This document shows positions 17,955 to 27,310 of a stretch of DNA of 64,000 nucleotides, one piece after another. Within the stretch, counting starts at the first letter, position 1; every line of letters starts with the position of its first letter. Origin of the DNA: CADEFX01 sp963840425 (lineage in GTDB: Bacteria; Pseudomonadota; Alphaproteobacteria; Rhizobiales; Hyphomicrobiaceae). The translations under genes and the position numbers were made by a program. Location: NCBI GenBank assembly GCA_963840425.1, contig CAWIYZ010000015.1, positions 1 to 64,000 on the forward strand. The letters run 5' to 3'. The notes beneath the pieces were generated by a model, which saw only the letters and a program-made list of their open reading frames with translations, was not told the origin of the DNA and did not search any database.

Positions 17955-19073
17955 TCAGACCTCCCGTGTCTCGAAGTCGATGCGTGGATCGACGAGCGTG
18001 TAGAGGAAGTCGGACAGCAGGTTCACCAGCAGGCCGATCAGCGCGAAGATATAGAGGTTGGCGAAGACGACGGGATAGTCGCGGTTGAGGATGGACTCGA
18101 AACTGAGGAGTCCTAGTCCGTCGAGCGAGAAAATCGTCTCGATCAGTAGAGCGCCAGAGAAGAACGCGCCGATGAAGGCGCCCGGAAAACCGGCGATTAT
18201 GAGCAGCATGGCGTTGCGGAACACGTGGCCGTAGAGCACCTGGCGCTCGCTCAGCCCTTTGGCGCGGGCGGTCAGCACGTACTGCTTGCGGATCTCATCG
18301 AGAAACGAGTTCTTGGTCAGGAAAGCCTTGGTCGTGAAGGTGCTGAGCGCCAGGGCGATCAGCGGCAGCGTCAGATGCCAGAAATAGTCCCCGACCTTGC
18401 CCAGCAGCGATAACTGGCTCCAGTTCTCCGAGGTCAGGCCGCGCGAGGGAAACCACTGGAAGAACGAGCCTCCAGCGAAAAGCACCAGCAACAGCACAGC
18501 AAACAGGAAGCCGGGAATGGCGTATCCAACGACCAGAACACCCGATGTCCAAGTATCGAAGCGCTCGCCATCGCGCACGGCCTTGCGAATGCCAAGCGGG
18601 ATGGCGATCAGATAGGTCAGCAGCAACATCCAAACGCCAAGCGAGATAGAGACCGGAAGCTTCTCCTTGATGAGCTGAATGACGCTGACGTCTCGGAAAT
18701 AGCTCTTGCCAAAATCGAACAAGAGGTAGTTCTTCATCATCAGGAAGAAGCGCTCATGCGTTGGCTTATCGAAGCCGAACTGGCGCTCGAGCTGCTTGAT
18801 GAACTCCGGATCCAGCCCTTGCGCGCCGCGATACCGCGACGCCGCGGCGTCGGCTCCGCTTTGGCCGGACATGGATCGTCCACCGCCGGTCAGACCATCG
18901 CTGCCGCTCCCCCCGATGCGGCTGGTAGCTCCGGCATCGGTGCCGGTCAGTTGCGCGATGACGCGCTCCACTGGTCCGCCTGGAGCGAATTGGATGATGA
19001 TGAAGCTGATGGTCATGATCCCGAGCATGGTCGGGATGATCAGCAACAGACGCTTGAGCAGATAGGCTGCCAT
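17955..19073 (-). CDS. yejB: Peptide ABC transporter permease YejB
   Basis: This OppB/YejB-type permease has about 372 residues. The ATG at 19073 gives MAAYLLKRLLLIIPTMLGIM, the canonical N-terminal helix of the family, followed by FAPGGPVERVIAQLTG. A Gly/Ser-rich stretch near residues 50-85 (GGSGSDGLTGGGRSMSG) is the variable periplasmic loop. The C-terminal half has the EAA-type loop TARAKGLSERQVLYGHVFRN and ends in FLYTLVDPRIDFE, as in YejB. It lies downstream of three solute-binding-protein genes and upstream of yejE. Confidence 0.93.
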   Translation of the reverse strand: MAAYLLKRLLLIIPTMLGIMTISFIIIQFAPGGPVERVIAQLTGTDAGATSRIGGSGSDGLTGGGRSMSGQSGADAAASRYRGAQGLDPEFIKQLERQFGFDKPTHERFFLMMKNYLLFDFGKSYFRDVSVIQLIKEKLPVSISLGVWMLLLTYLIAIPLGIRKAVRDGERFDTWTSGVLVVGYAIPGFLFAVLLLVLFAGGSFFQWFPSRGLTSENWSQLSLLGKVGDYFWHLTLPLIALALSTFTTKAFLTKNSFLDEIRKQYVLTARAKGLSERQVLYGHVFRNAMLLIIAGFPGAFIGAFFSGALLIETIFSLDGLGLLSFESILNRDYPVVFANLYIFALIGLLVNLLSDFLYTLVDPRIDFETREV

Positions 19074-19129
19074 ATGGGGTGCGTTATCCTTTCTCGCCCC
19101 TTGCGCCGACCTCGTGCCTCCCCCGAGTT

Positions 19130-20965
19130 TCAGTTGATTCTGAGTTTCGCAGCTTTTTCGGAATCGTACCACCAAGTATCCGGAATGCCGCGATCATACT
19201 TGGGTTTCACGGCCGGGTACGAGAACTTGTCCCAGTAAACCACGTGATGGGCGGCCTTGAACCACTGCGGCACCCAGTAGTGACCGGCCCGCAATACCCG
19301 GTCGATGGCGCGCGCGGCCGTGACCAGCTCCTTGCGGGACTTGGCCAGAACAATCTTCTCTATGAGCGCATCGATGGCGGGATTCTGGATGCCCGAGAGA
19401 TTGCCGCTGCCGTCGACCGATGCCTGCCGGCTGTCCCACATGTTCTGCAACTCGATGCCGGGCGTCAGGGACATCCGGTAGCGCCGCGTGGTGATGTCGA
19501 AGTCGAAGGCTTTGGTGCGCCGCTCGTACTGTGCCGGGTCCACCCGGCGTGGGACGAGAATGACACCGATCAAGCCAAGGCTCTTCTGGTAGGCGCCGGC
19601 GATCCGTTCGGAGACGGGATCGGTGAACAGGTATTCGATCTCGAGCACCTCGCCTTTGGCGTTGACGCGCTTGCCGTCCTTTACGGTATAGCCGGCCTCG
19701 TCGAGCAGCTTGCCGGCCTCGCGCAAGAGACGGCGATCCGAGCCGCTGCCGTCGGATACGGGCGGACGATAGGGCTCACTGAACACTTCGGGTGGCAGCT
19801 TGTCCCTGAACGGCTCGAGCAGTGCCAGCTCTTCCGGCGAGGGCTTGCCCTCGGCCTTCATGTCCGAGTTCTCGAAGAAGCTTTCAGTGCGCGAGTAGAG
19901 GCCATAGAACATATTCTTGTTGGTCCACTCGAAATCGAATGCGAGATCGAGCGCGCGCCGAACGCGAACATCGGCAAGCTTGGGCCGGCGCGTATTGAGA
20001 AAGAAGCCCTGCGCACCGCCGGGTGTCTCGTCGGGGAGCGTAAGCTTGATGAGGCGGCCTTCCTTCACGGCGGGAATGTTGTAGCCAGTGGCCCAGTCGC
20101 GGGACGTGAACTCTTCGCGCAGGTCGACGATGCCGGCCTTGATCGCTTCGAGCGACGCAGTGCGGTCGCGGAAATATTCGATGCGGATCTCGTCGAAGTT
20201 GCCGCGGCCGCGGTTCACCGGCAGATCCTTGGCCCAGTAGTCGTTGCGGCGCTTGTAGCTGACGAACGCACCCTGCTTGAAATCGCCGATCTCGTACTCA
20301 CCCGAGCCTACGGGCCGGTCGAGCGTAGTCTGATCGAACTCGCGTGTGGCGTAGTAGGCTTTGGAGAGGACCGGGAGACCGGCAGCGGTCAGCGGCAGAT
20401 CGCGCACCAAGGAGCCGGTGAAGGTGTAGCGGACGGTGTGGGGATCGAGCGCGTCTACCTTCTCGATATTGCGCAAAGCGACACGGTAGCCCGGATGCCC
20501 CTTTTCCTTGAGGATGTTGAACGTGAAGACGGCATCGTCGGCAGTGATGGGACTGCCGTCTTGGAAACGGGCCTCGGGCCGTAGGCGGAACGTCACCGAC
20601 ATGCCGTCGGAGGCCACGTCCGCAGTTTGCGCAATGAGGCCGTAAACGGAATCGGGCTCATCTCCAGCGCGGACCATCAAGCTGTCATAGATCAGACCCA
20701 GGCCCTGAGCGGCATCGCCCTTCAGGATGAAGCTGTTGAAACTGTCGAACGTCTCGGTTGCGCCGGTGCCCATGGTGACAATGCGGCCACCCTTCGGTGC
20801 AGCCGGATTGACATAGTCGAAATGCTTGAAGTCAGCCGGGTACTTGAGCTCGCCGAAGGACGAGAGGCCATGCCGGGGCTCGGCAGCCGCTTGAGTAGCA
20901 GCCAACAGCACAGCGGGCAGGGCGGCGGCGCGCAAGCTTCGCGTCATTCTCTGAACTAGCGTCAT
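19130..20965 (-). CDS. Extracellular solute-binding protein family 5 (YejA-like), copy 1
   Basis: This 611-residue periplasmic binding protein delivers peptides or similar ligands to the YejBE permease. It has a signal peptide (LRAAALPAVLLAATQAAAEP), then FKHFDYVNPAAPKGG and the family-5 features RLRPEARFQDGSPITADD, VRVRRALDLAFDFEW and SVDGSGNLSGIQNPAIDALIEK. It ends 56 bp before the yejB start. It is the most diverged of three tandem paralogues. The C-terminal PQWFKAAHHVVYWDKF motif is shared by all three in modified form. Confidence 0.9.
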   Translation of the reverse strand: MTLVQRMTRSLRAAALPAVLLAATQAAAEPRHGLSSFGELKYPADFKHFDYVNPAAPKGGRIVTMGTGATETFDSFNSFILKGDAAQGLGLIYDSLMVRAGDEPDSVYGLIAQTADVASDGMSVTFRLRPEARFQDGSPITADDAVFTFNILKEKGHPGYRVALRNIEKVDALDPHTVRYTFTGSLVRDLPLTAAGLPVLSKAYYATREFDQTTLDRPVGSGEYEIGDFKQGAFVSYKRRNDYWAKDLPVNRGRGNFDEIRIEYFRDRTASLEAIKAGIVDLREEFTSRDWATGYNIPAVKEGRLIKLTLPDETPGGAQGFFLNTRRPKLADVRVRRALDLAFDFEWTNKNMFYGLYSRTESFFENSDMKAEGKPSPEELALLEPFRDKLPPEVFSEPYRPPVSDGSGSDRRLLREAGKLLDEAGYTVKDGKRVNAKGEVLEIEYLFTDPVSERIAGAYQKSLGLIGVILVPRRVDPAQYERRTKAFDFDITTRRYRMSLTPGIELQNMWDSRQASVDGSGNLSGIQNPAIDALIEKIVLAKSRKELVTAARAIDRVLRAGHYWVPQWFKAAHHVVYWDKFSYPAVKPKYDRGIPDTWWYDSEKAAKLRIN

Positions 20966-20992
20966 AGAAGCCGATCCTATCTGGGCGCCGGA

Positions 20993-22870
20993 CTAGTTGC
21001 GCGCCTCAACCAGGCGCTTTGCGGCTGCCTCCTCGTACCACCAAATTTGTAGGAATTGCGCAGTCGAAGTTGTCGATGTCGGCAGCTTGGCCGGCCGGCC
21101 GAACTTGTCCCAATGGGCAACACGCTCGTGAGGCGAATAGAAATGTGGAACCAGATAGTGATTCCACAGCAGAACACGGTCGAGTGCGCGCGACGCGGAC
21201 ACTAATTCCGCTCGATCCTTTGCGAATATGACGTAGTCAATGAGTTTGTCGACGGCCGGGTTCTTGATGCCGATGACGTTCTGGCTGCCTTCTTTGTCCG
21301 CCGCTTCGGAGCCCCAGAAGGATAGCTGCTCGTTGCCTGGCGACAGCGACTGCCGGAAGCTGGCAATGACGATATCGAAATCGAACGTATCGACACGGCG
21401 ACGATATTGGGCGCTGTCAACTGTGCGTATCGAGACTTTGACGCCCAACTTGTCGAGGGCGTGCTTGTAGGCCTGGATCAGGCGCTCGAAATCAGGCTGC
21501 ACGAGCAGGAACTCGGCCGTGAGCTGCTCGCCCGCAGCGTTGGTCAGAACGCCGTCCTTGGGCGTCCAACCGGCAGCAGTCAGCAGCTTGTGCGCCTCGC
21601 TCATATGGCGGCGAAAATCGTCAGGGGATGCGTTGACGGGATTCTTGTATTCCTGCTCGAACACTTCGGAGGGCACGATGTTTCTTATCGTCTCGAGGAT
21701 CTCCAGCTCGCGGCCATGTGGGAGCCCTCTGGCCTTGAGCTCGGAACTCTCGAAGTAACTACTGACGCGCTTGTACTGCTCGAAGAACATGTTGCGGTTG
21801 GCCCATTCGTAGTCGAAGGCCAGATTGAAGGCGTGACGAACGCGAGGATCCTGAAACTGCTTCCTGCGCAGATTGAATGCGAAGCCCTGCATGGGCTTGA
21901 GCAGGTCCGTCGGCAACAACTCCTTCTTGACCAGCCCACGTTTGACGGCTGGAAAATCATAGCCGGTGGCCCAGCCCTTGGCGCTCGGCTCGGCCCAGAA
22001 ATCCGTCTTGCCTGCCTTGAACTCCTCGAAAGCCGCCAGGCGGTCCCGGTAGTAGATGAATTGGATCGAATCGAAGTTCCACTGGCCACGCGCCACGGGC
22101 AGGTCCTTGGCCCACCAGTCCTTGACCCGTTCGTAGGTGATCGAGCGGCCGGCCTCCATATCCTTGATGCGATAGGGGCCGGAGCCGAGAGGGATCTCCA
22201 TGGTTGCGCGTGACAGGTCGCGAGGCTCTCCGTCCGGCCCTTTCGCTTGCCAATAGTGGCGTGGCAGAACGGGCATGCTGCCTACCACTTGCGGCAGCTC
22301 GCGATTGCCCGGACGGTCGAAGGTGAAGGTCACCTTGTGCTCGCCGGTCTTCTCAGCCTTGACGACGTGCTTGTAGTAGAGGCTGTCACGCGGGTTCGCA
22401 TTCTTCAGCGCCGACAGGCTGAAGACGACATCATCCGGCGTAATCGGTGTTCCATCATGAAAGCGGGCGGACTCTCTGAGCCCAAACGTGGCAGAAGAAA
22501 CGTCGTCCGGCATCGACACCCACTCGGCAATGAGCCCGTACTCCGTCGACGGCTCGTCGAGGCTGGGTGCCATGAGGCTGTCGGTAATAATGGTGAGCCC
22601 CATCGCACGGCTGCCTTTGCCGGCATGCTCGTTCAGCGTGTCGAAAGACCCGACGGCGCGCTGGCGCAAGTTGCCGCCTTTGGGTGCGTCGGGATTGACC
22701 CAGTCGAAGTGGGTAAAGTCGGGGCCGTATTTCGGTATCCCAACCAGAGACAGGGCATGGTGGCGCTTGGGCTCCGCGGCCAGGTCAGTGGTGGCGGCGA
22801 TGGCTGCCGCTCCGGCGGCGACACACAGCAGCAATCCGGAGCCGAAGCGGTAGCGATTGCCAATCCTCAT
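20993..22870 (-). CDS. Extracellular solute-binding protein family 5 (YejA-like), copy 2
   Basis: This 625-residue periplasmic binding protein overlaps the upstream paralogue by 4 bp when started at the ATG at 22870 (MRIGNRYRFGSG), which supplies the signal peptide. A longer open frame upstream is only a run-through of the preceding gene. It shares with its neighbours FTHFDWVNPDAPKGGNLRQR, FHDGTPITPDDVVFSLSALK, RHAFNLAFDYEWANRNMFF and GIKNPAVDKLIDYV. By eye it is closer to copy 3 than to copy 1. Confidence 0.9.
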   Translation of the reverse strand: MRIGNRYRFGSGLLLCVAAGAAAIAATTDLAAEPKRHHALSLVGIPKYGPDFTHFDWVNPDAPKGGNLRQRAVGSFDTLNEHAGKGSRAMGLTIITDSLMAPSLDEPSTEYGLIAEWVSMPDDVSSATFGLRESARFHDGTPITPDDVVFSLSALKNANPRDSLYYKHVVKAEKTGEHKVTFTFDRPGNRELPQVVGSMPVLPRHYWQAKGPDGEPRDLSRATMEIPLGSGPYRIKDMEAGRSITYERVKDWWAKDLPVARGQWNFDSIQFIYYRDRLAAFEEFKAGKTDFWAEPSAKGWATGYDFPAVKRGLVKKELLPTDLLKPMQGFAFNLRRKQFQDPRVRHAFNLAFDYEWANRNMFFEQYKRVSSYFESSELKARGLPHGRELEILETIRNIVPSEVFEQEYKNPVNASPDDFRRHMSEAHKLLTAAGWTPKDGVLTNAAGEQLTAEFLLVQPDFERLIQAYKHALDKLGVKVSIRTVDSAQYRRRVDTFDFDIVIASFRQSLSPGNEQLSFWGSEAADKEGSQNVIGIKNPAVDKLIDYVIFAKDRAELVSASRALDRVLLWNHYLVPHFYSPHERVAHWDKFGRPAKLPTSTTSTAQFLQIWWYEEAAAKRLVEARN

Positions 22871-24720
22871 CGTATTTGCGCCTCGCTGCCTTTGCCCGCG
22901 CGCGGGTCCAGCCACCACGTCTGCAGCCAGCCCGGTGCCTGCGAAGGCGCCTTGGCCGGCCGAGCGAACTTGTTCCAGTAGGCCACCCATTCGCTCGGTC
23001 TGTACCATTGCAGCACGAGATAATGGTTCCACAACAGAACGCGGTCGAGTGCGCGGGTGGCGGCTACGACGTCGTCGCGCGTTGGCGCATAGATGATCTG
23101 CTCAATGAGGAAATCAACGGCCGGGTTCTTGATGCCCATGGCGTTTCTGCTGGCAGGCTTGTCCGCTGAGTCCGAGCCCCAGTATTCCCGCTGATCGTTG
23201 CCCGGTGCGTGGGTCTGCGGGAAGTTGGCGATGATCATATCGAAATCGAAGGTCTTCACCCGCTCAGTGTATTGCGGTGCGTCGACGACGCGGATCGACA
23301 TTTTGATGCCGAGTTTTTCGAGGGTCTGCCTATAGGGCAGCAGAATGCGATCAAAACTCGTGTCCGGGACAAGCATCTCTGCAGTCAGCACTTCCTTCGT
23401 CTTGCTATTTTTTCGGACTGACCCTTCGAGCCTCCAGCCGGCTTGGTCGAGCAGTCCGGCCGCCTCGCGCAGATGCGTGCGGAACTGTTCTGGCGTCGCA
23501 TTGACGGGACTTTTGTACTCTGTGGTGAAGACCTCGGGCGGAACCTTGTCGCGGATAGTTTCGAGCAGCGCCAGCTCGCGGCCCACAGGTAATCCTTTCG
23601 CTGCCAGCTCGGAGTTGTCGAAATAACTGTCGAGCCGCTGATACAACCCATAGAACAGGCTCTTGTTCGCAGTCTCGAAGTCGAACGCCATGTCAAATGC
23701 GCGGCGCACACGCGCGTCATCGAATTTGGCGCGCCGGAGATTGAAAACGAACGCCTGCGTGGGCGCCACGGTTGCCAGATCGATCTCCAGACGCTTCACG
23801 CGGCCATCGCGCACTGCGGGAAAGGTGTATTCGGTCGCCCACTTTTTTGAGCTGTTCTCCTGCAAGAGATCGATGGTCCCGGCCTTGAAGGCCTCGAACG
23901 CCGGCAAGTCATCGCGAAAGCTGTCGAACCGGATCTGATCGTAGTTCCACTGCCCGCGCATGACGGGCAAGTCTTTCGCCCAATAGTCTTTGGCCCGCTC
24001 GTAAACGATGGATCGATTGGCTTCGACGGATTTAATGCGATAGGGGCCCGAACCGACTGGCGGCTCGAGCGTCGTCTTGGTTAGATCCCGGCGCTCTCCG
24101 TTGGAATTCTTGGCTGTCCAATAATGGCGCGGAATAATTTGGAGCTGCGATATGAGGAAGGGGAGATCGCGGTTGCCGGGCCGTACGAAACGGAAGGTCA
24201 CCTCGCGCTCGCCTGATTTTTCCGCCGTTGCCACGTCCTTGTATGTGACGGCCCGGACGGGATCGGCTTTTTTTTCCTCCTCGAAGGAAAAGATGACATC
24301 CTCCGGTGTGATCGGAGCACCATCCTGAAATCGTGCCGCAGGATTGAGGCCGAATGTCACCGATGCGTAGTCGTCGGGATAGGAGGCCCATTCTGCGATC
24401 AGACCGTAGGCCGTGGCCGGCTCGTCCAGGCTCGCAATCATGAGGCTATCATGGACCAGGGCGAGACCAGAGGCTGGTAGTCCCTTGAAGGTGAACGGGT
24501 TGAGATTATCGAAGCCGCCGATATCGGCGAGCCGCACCAGTCCGCCTTTCGGCGCATCCGGGTTGACCCAATCGAAATGCTTGAAGTCATGGCCGAATTT
24601 GACAGCGCCGACGCGTGACAAAGCGTAATGCCGGACCGGCTCGGCGAAAGCCGGCGGGGTGAGCAGCATCAGCAGCGTCAAGCCGGCCGCAAGCGGCAAC
24701 TTTAGCTTGGAAATGGTCAT
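22867..24720 (-). CDS. Extracellular solute-binding protein family 5 (YejA-like), copy 3
   Basis: This is the first gene of the peptide-transporter operon, at 617 residues. The signal peptide is MTISKLKLPLAAGLTLLMLL followed by TPPAFAEP. Family hallmarks include FKHFDWVNPDAPKGGLVRL, FQDGAPITPEDVIFSFEEEK, VRRAFDMAFDFETANKSLFY and MGIKNPAVDFLIEQIIY. The start is the ATG at 24720 rather than the TTG immediately before it. The 168-bp gap upstream, before the cycM stop at 24889, should hold the operon promoter; no clear hexamers were recognised. Confidence 0.91.
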   Translation of the reverse strand: MTISKLKLPLAAGLTLLMLLTPPAFAEPVRHYALSRVGAVKFGHDFKHFDWVNPDAPKGGLVRLADIGGFDNLNPFTFKGLPASGLALVHDSLMIASLDEPATAYGLIAEWASYPDDYASVTFGLNPAARFQDGAPITPEDVIFSFEEEKKADPVRAVTYKDVATAEKSGEREVTFRFVRPGNRDLPFLISQLQIIPRHYWTAKNSNGERRDLTKTTLEPPVGSGPYRIKSVEANRSIVYERAKDYWAKDLPVMRGQWNYDQIRFDSFRDDLPAFEAFKAGTIDLLQENSSKKWATEYTFPAVRDGRVKRLEIDLATVAPTQAFVFNLRRAKFDDARVRRAFDMAFDFETANKSLFYGLYQRLDSYFDNSELAAKGLPVGRELALLETIRDKVPPEVFTTEYKSPVNATPEQFRTHLREAAGLLDQAGWRLEGSVRKNSKTKEVLTAEMLVPDTSFDRILLPYRQTLEKLGIKMSIRVVDAPQYTERVKTFDFDMIIANFPQTHAPGNDQREYWGSDSADKPASRNAMGIKNPAVDFLIEQIIYAPTRDDVVAATRALDRVLLWNHYLVLQWYRPSEWVAYWNKFARPAKAPSQAPGWLQTWWLDPRAGKGSEAQIR

Positions 24721-24888
24721 CAAGGTTGGCGCCGAACCTTCAGGCCGTCAGCAACGACGAGGCGTCTATGGCAGCGGCAACATGAAAAGGCGCCGCGTTC
24801 ATGCCAAGTTAATTCTTCTCCACACGACGATATCCAATGTGGACGCCGTGACAGCAGAGATGATCGGCAAAGTGCCTGTTACCGGCCT

Positions 24889-25431
24889 CTATTGCGGCAA
24901 CGGCGCCGGGCTGTCGGACAGCGTGCGCAGGTATGCCAGGACATCCGCCAACTCGGCATCATCGGAAATGCCGACAAACGCCATCTTGTTGCCCGGTATG
25001 GCGTTTCTTGGGTCGTGCAGATACTTGGCGAGGTCCTCGAACGTCCACTTGCCGCCGTGGCCGACCATGGCCTGGGAGTATGCAAAGCCAGCGTGCTTGC
25101 CCACCTCACGCCCCACGACGCCATAGAGGTTGGGCCCTACCCGGTTGGGCCCGCCCTTCTCCGGTGTGTGGCAGGCCGTGCACTTCTTGAACGAGTCTTG
25201 ACCGGCCTCGGCACTGGCCTTGGGCAGCAGTTGGGCGACCTTGGCGAATTCGAACTTGGGCGCCTCCAATGCCGGTCCACCAGCCCCGCCTTTCGGCATC
25301 GGCAGGGTAAAAGCGGCTTTGTGGGGGGCATGTGAGCCTTCGGCGATCTGCAGAAGGGTCCTCGAGGCGAAGATCAACAGCAGCGCAGACAGCACAGCGC
25401 CAGCAATCTTGTTGAACTCGAAAGCGTTCAT
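24889..25431 (-). CDS. cycM: Membrane-anchored cytochrome c (CycM-like)
   Basis: This 180-residue protein has an uncleaved N-terminal helix (AGAVLSALLLIFASRTLL). A class I cytochrome c domain from about residue 75 has the haem motif CTACH in FKKCTACHTPEKGG. The axial methionine candidate lies in PGNKMAFVGI. CycM proteins carry electrons from the bc1 complex to the terminal oxidase at the periplasmic face of the inner membrane. It is divergent from kdsB with 167 bp between starts, the usual rhizobial arrangement. Confidence 0.93.
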   Translation of the reverse strand: MNAFEFNKIAGAVLSALLLIFASRTLLQIAEGSHAPHKAAFTLPMPKGGAGGPALEAPKFEFAKVAQLLPKASAEAGQDSFKKCTACHTPEKGGPNRVGPNLYGVVGREVGKHAGFAYSQAMVGHGGKWTFEDLAKYLHDPRNAIPGNKMAFVGISDDAELADVLAYLRTLSDSPAPLPQ

Positions 25432-25598
25432 CGCTGTCGATTTCCCTTGCGCGCCAGAGATGATCGTCGATCCGGCAGCTTTCCCCGAAGCGGCGCCAAT
25501 ATAGAAGCTCCGGTCGGGCTTGCAACAGAACTTGCACTTGTTCTAGGAGCATTGCCCGAGGCGAATTGTCACTTCCCGCACAACCTCAAGAACCAGTC

Positions 25599-26333
25599 AT
25601 GAGCGGCGTTCTCATCGTCATCCCCGCGCGCATGCAGGCGACCCGCCTGCCGGGAAAACCCATGGCCGACATTCACGGTGAGCCGATGATCGTGCACGTC
25701 TGGCGGCGGGCGATGGAGTCTCAGATGGGACAGGTGGTCGTGGCCACGGACGACGCGGCAATTCTCATGGCTGTCCGCGATGCCGGGGGCAGCGCTGTGA
25801 TGACGAGGGCGGATCATGCTTCCGGCTCCGATCGAGCGCTGGAGGCGACCATGGCGTTTGATCCGCAGGGTGAGCGGGACATCATCGTCAATCTGCAGGG
25901 CGATCTGCCGACATTGGAGCCGCGGCTCGTCCGCGCTTGTCTCGAGCCGCTCGCCGAGGAGAGCACCGATATCGCTACTCTGGCCTGTGAGATCACGGAG
26001 GAGGGCGAGCGCACCAACCCCAACGTCGTCAAGGTCGTCGGCACACCTATCGCACCGCGGCGGCTGAGGGCCCTCTATTTTACGCGCGCAACTGCGCCTT
26101 ACGGCGATGGACCGCTGTTTCACCACATCGGCATGTACGCCTATCGCCGGCGGGCGCTCGAGCGTTTCGTGTCGCTGGCGCCGTCTGTGCTGGAACGACG
26201 CGAGAGGCTGGAGCAGCTTCGGGCGCTCGAGGACGGGTTGCGCATCGACGTGGCTGTCGTTGACACTATTCCCCTCGGCGTCGATACTCCCGCCGATCTT
26301 GAACGCGCGCGGCGTCAGCTTGCGCGCCGTTGA
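25599..26333 (+). CDS. kdsB: 3-deoxy-manno-octulosonate cytidylyltransferase (CMP-Kdo synthetase)
   Basis: KdsB activates Kdo with CTP for LPS inner-core synthesis in the cytosol. The 244-residue protein has the nucleotide-binding IPARMQATRLPGKPMADI near its start, then VVVATDDAAIL, IIVNLQGDLPTLEP and FHHIGMYAYRRRAL. A frame is open from a TTG at 25566, but the ATG at 25599 fits the family. Its stop overlaps the extended frame of pheA, although the pheA start is probably the ATG at 26354. Confidence 0.95.
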   Translation: MSGVLIVIPARMQATRLPGKPMADIHGEPMIVHVWRRAMESQMGQVVVATDDAAILMAVRDAGGSAVMTRADHASGSDRALEATMAFDPQGERDIIVNLQGDLPTLEPRLVRACLEPLAEESTDIATLACEITEEGERTNPNVVKVVGTPIAPRRLRALYFTRATAPYGDGPLFHHIGMYAYRRRALERFVSLAPSVLERRERLEQLRALEDGLRIDVAVVDTIPLGVDTPADLERARRQLARR

Positions 26334-26353
26334 GTGTTTGTCAGCGCGAAATC

Positions 26354-27301
26354 ATGTCCACCAAGAAGCCAAAGATTGCCGCTTCACCTGGAGCGCGCGC
26401 TAGCTCCGCGCGCCGCCCACTGGTGAAAGAGCGGATCACCTATCAGGGCGAGCCCGGCGCCAATTCGCATTTGGCTTGCCTAGAGGTCTATAGCGATTTC
26501 GATCCCGTGGGCTGTCCAACCTTCGAGGACGCGATTGCGGCTGTGAAGTCGGGCGATGGGCGTTACGCCATGATCCCGATCGAGAACTCGCTGGCCGGTC
26601 GCGTCGCGGACATTCATCATCTGCTCCCTGACTCCGGCCTCTACATCGTGGGCGAGCACTTTCTGCCCATTCGCTTTCAGCTCATGGGGCTGAAGGGGTC
26701 GAAGATCAGTCGCATCACTGATGTCTACAGCCACGTGCACGCGCTCGGCCAATGCCGAAAGATCATCCGCAAGCACGGCTTCAAGGCGCATGTTGCCGGC
26801 GACACGGCGGGATCAGCGCGACAGGTGGCGGAGTGGGGAGATTCGACCCGCGCGGCTCTGGCGCCGCGGCTGGCTGCAGAGATTTACGGCCTCGATATCC
26901 TGGCAGTGGACGTCGAGGACGAGCAGCACAACACGACACGCTTCGTCATTCTAGCCGCTGAACCCGACACGACAGAGCCCAACGGCGATCAGATGGTGAC
27001 GACTTTCATCTTCAACGTGCGCAACGTGCCGGCGGCGCTCTACAAGGCGATGGGCGGCTTCGCCACGAACGGCATCAATATGACCAAGCTCGAGTCCTAT
27101 CAGGTCAACGGCGAGTTCGTGGCGACGATGTTCTATGCCGACATCGACGGACATCCGAGCCAACGGCCGGTGCAGTTGGCGCTCGAGGAGCTTGCTTTCT
27201 TCTCGACCGAGCTACGCATCCTCGGCTCGTATCGCGCCAGTCCCTATCGCGCCGAGATCGCGCGCAAGGCACGGCAGCGATTGGCCGAGCGTGGCGCTTG
27301 A
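26354..27301 (+). CDS. pheA: Prephenate dehydratase
   Basis: PheA converts prephenate to phenylpyruvate for phenylalanine synthesis. After a basic N-terminus the catalytic domain begins with ITYQGEPGANSHLACLE near residue 28 and includes YAMIPIENSLAGRV and the TRF motif in HNTTRFVILA. A C-terminal ACT domain (about 215-300, TTFIFNVRNVPAALYKAMGG and NMTKLESYQ) should bind phenylalanine for feedback inhibition. An alternative TTG start at 26330 would overlap kdsB by 4 bp. The kdsB-pheA order is common in this order of bacteria. Confidence 0.94.
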   Translation: MSTKKPKIAASPGARASSARRPLVKERITYQGEPGANSHLACLEVYSDFDPVGCPTFEDAIAAVKSGDGRYAMIPIENSLAGRVADIHHLLPDSGLYIVGEHFLPIRFQLMGLKGSKISRITDVYSHVHALGQCRKIIRKHGFKAHVAGDTAGSARQVAEWGDSTRAALAPRLAAEIYGLDILAVDVEDEQHNTTRFVILAAEPDTTEPNGDQMVTTFIFNVRNVPAALYKAMGGFATNGINMTKLESYQVNGEFVATMFYADIDGHPSQRPVQLALEELAFFSTELRILGSYRASPYRAEIARKARQRLAERGA

Positions 27302-27310
27302 GCCGCGGGC

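Noticed and set aside
19079..20584. A 501-codon plus-strand open frame opposite the solute-binding protein gene
   Set aside because: Its length reflects codon bias of the real minus-strand gene. It lacks similarity and a start signal.
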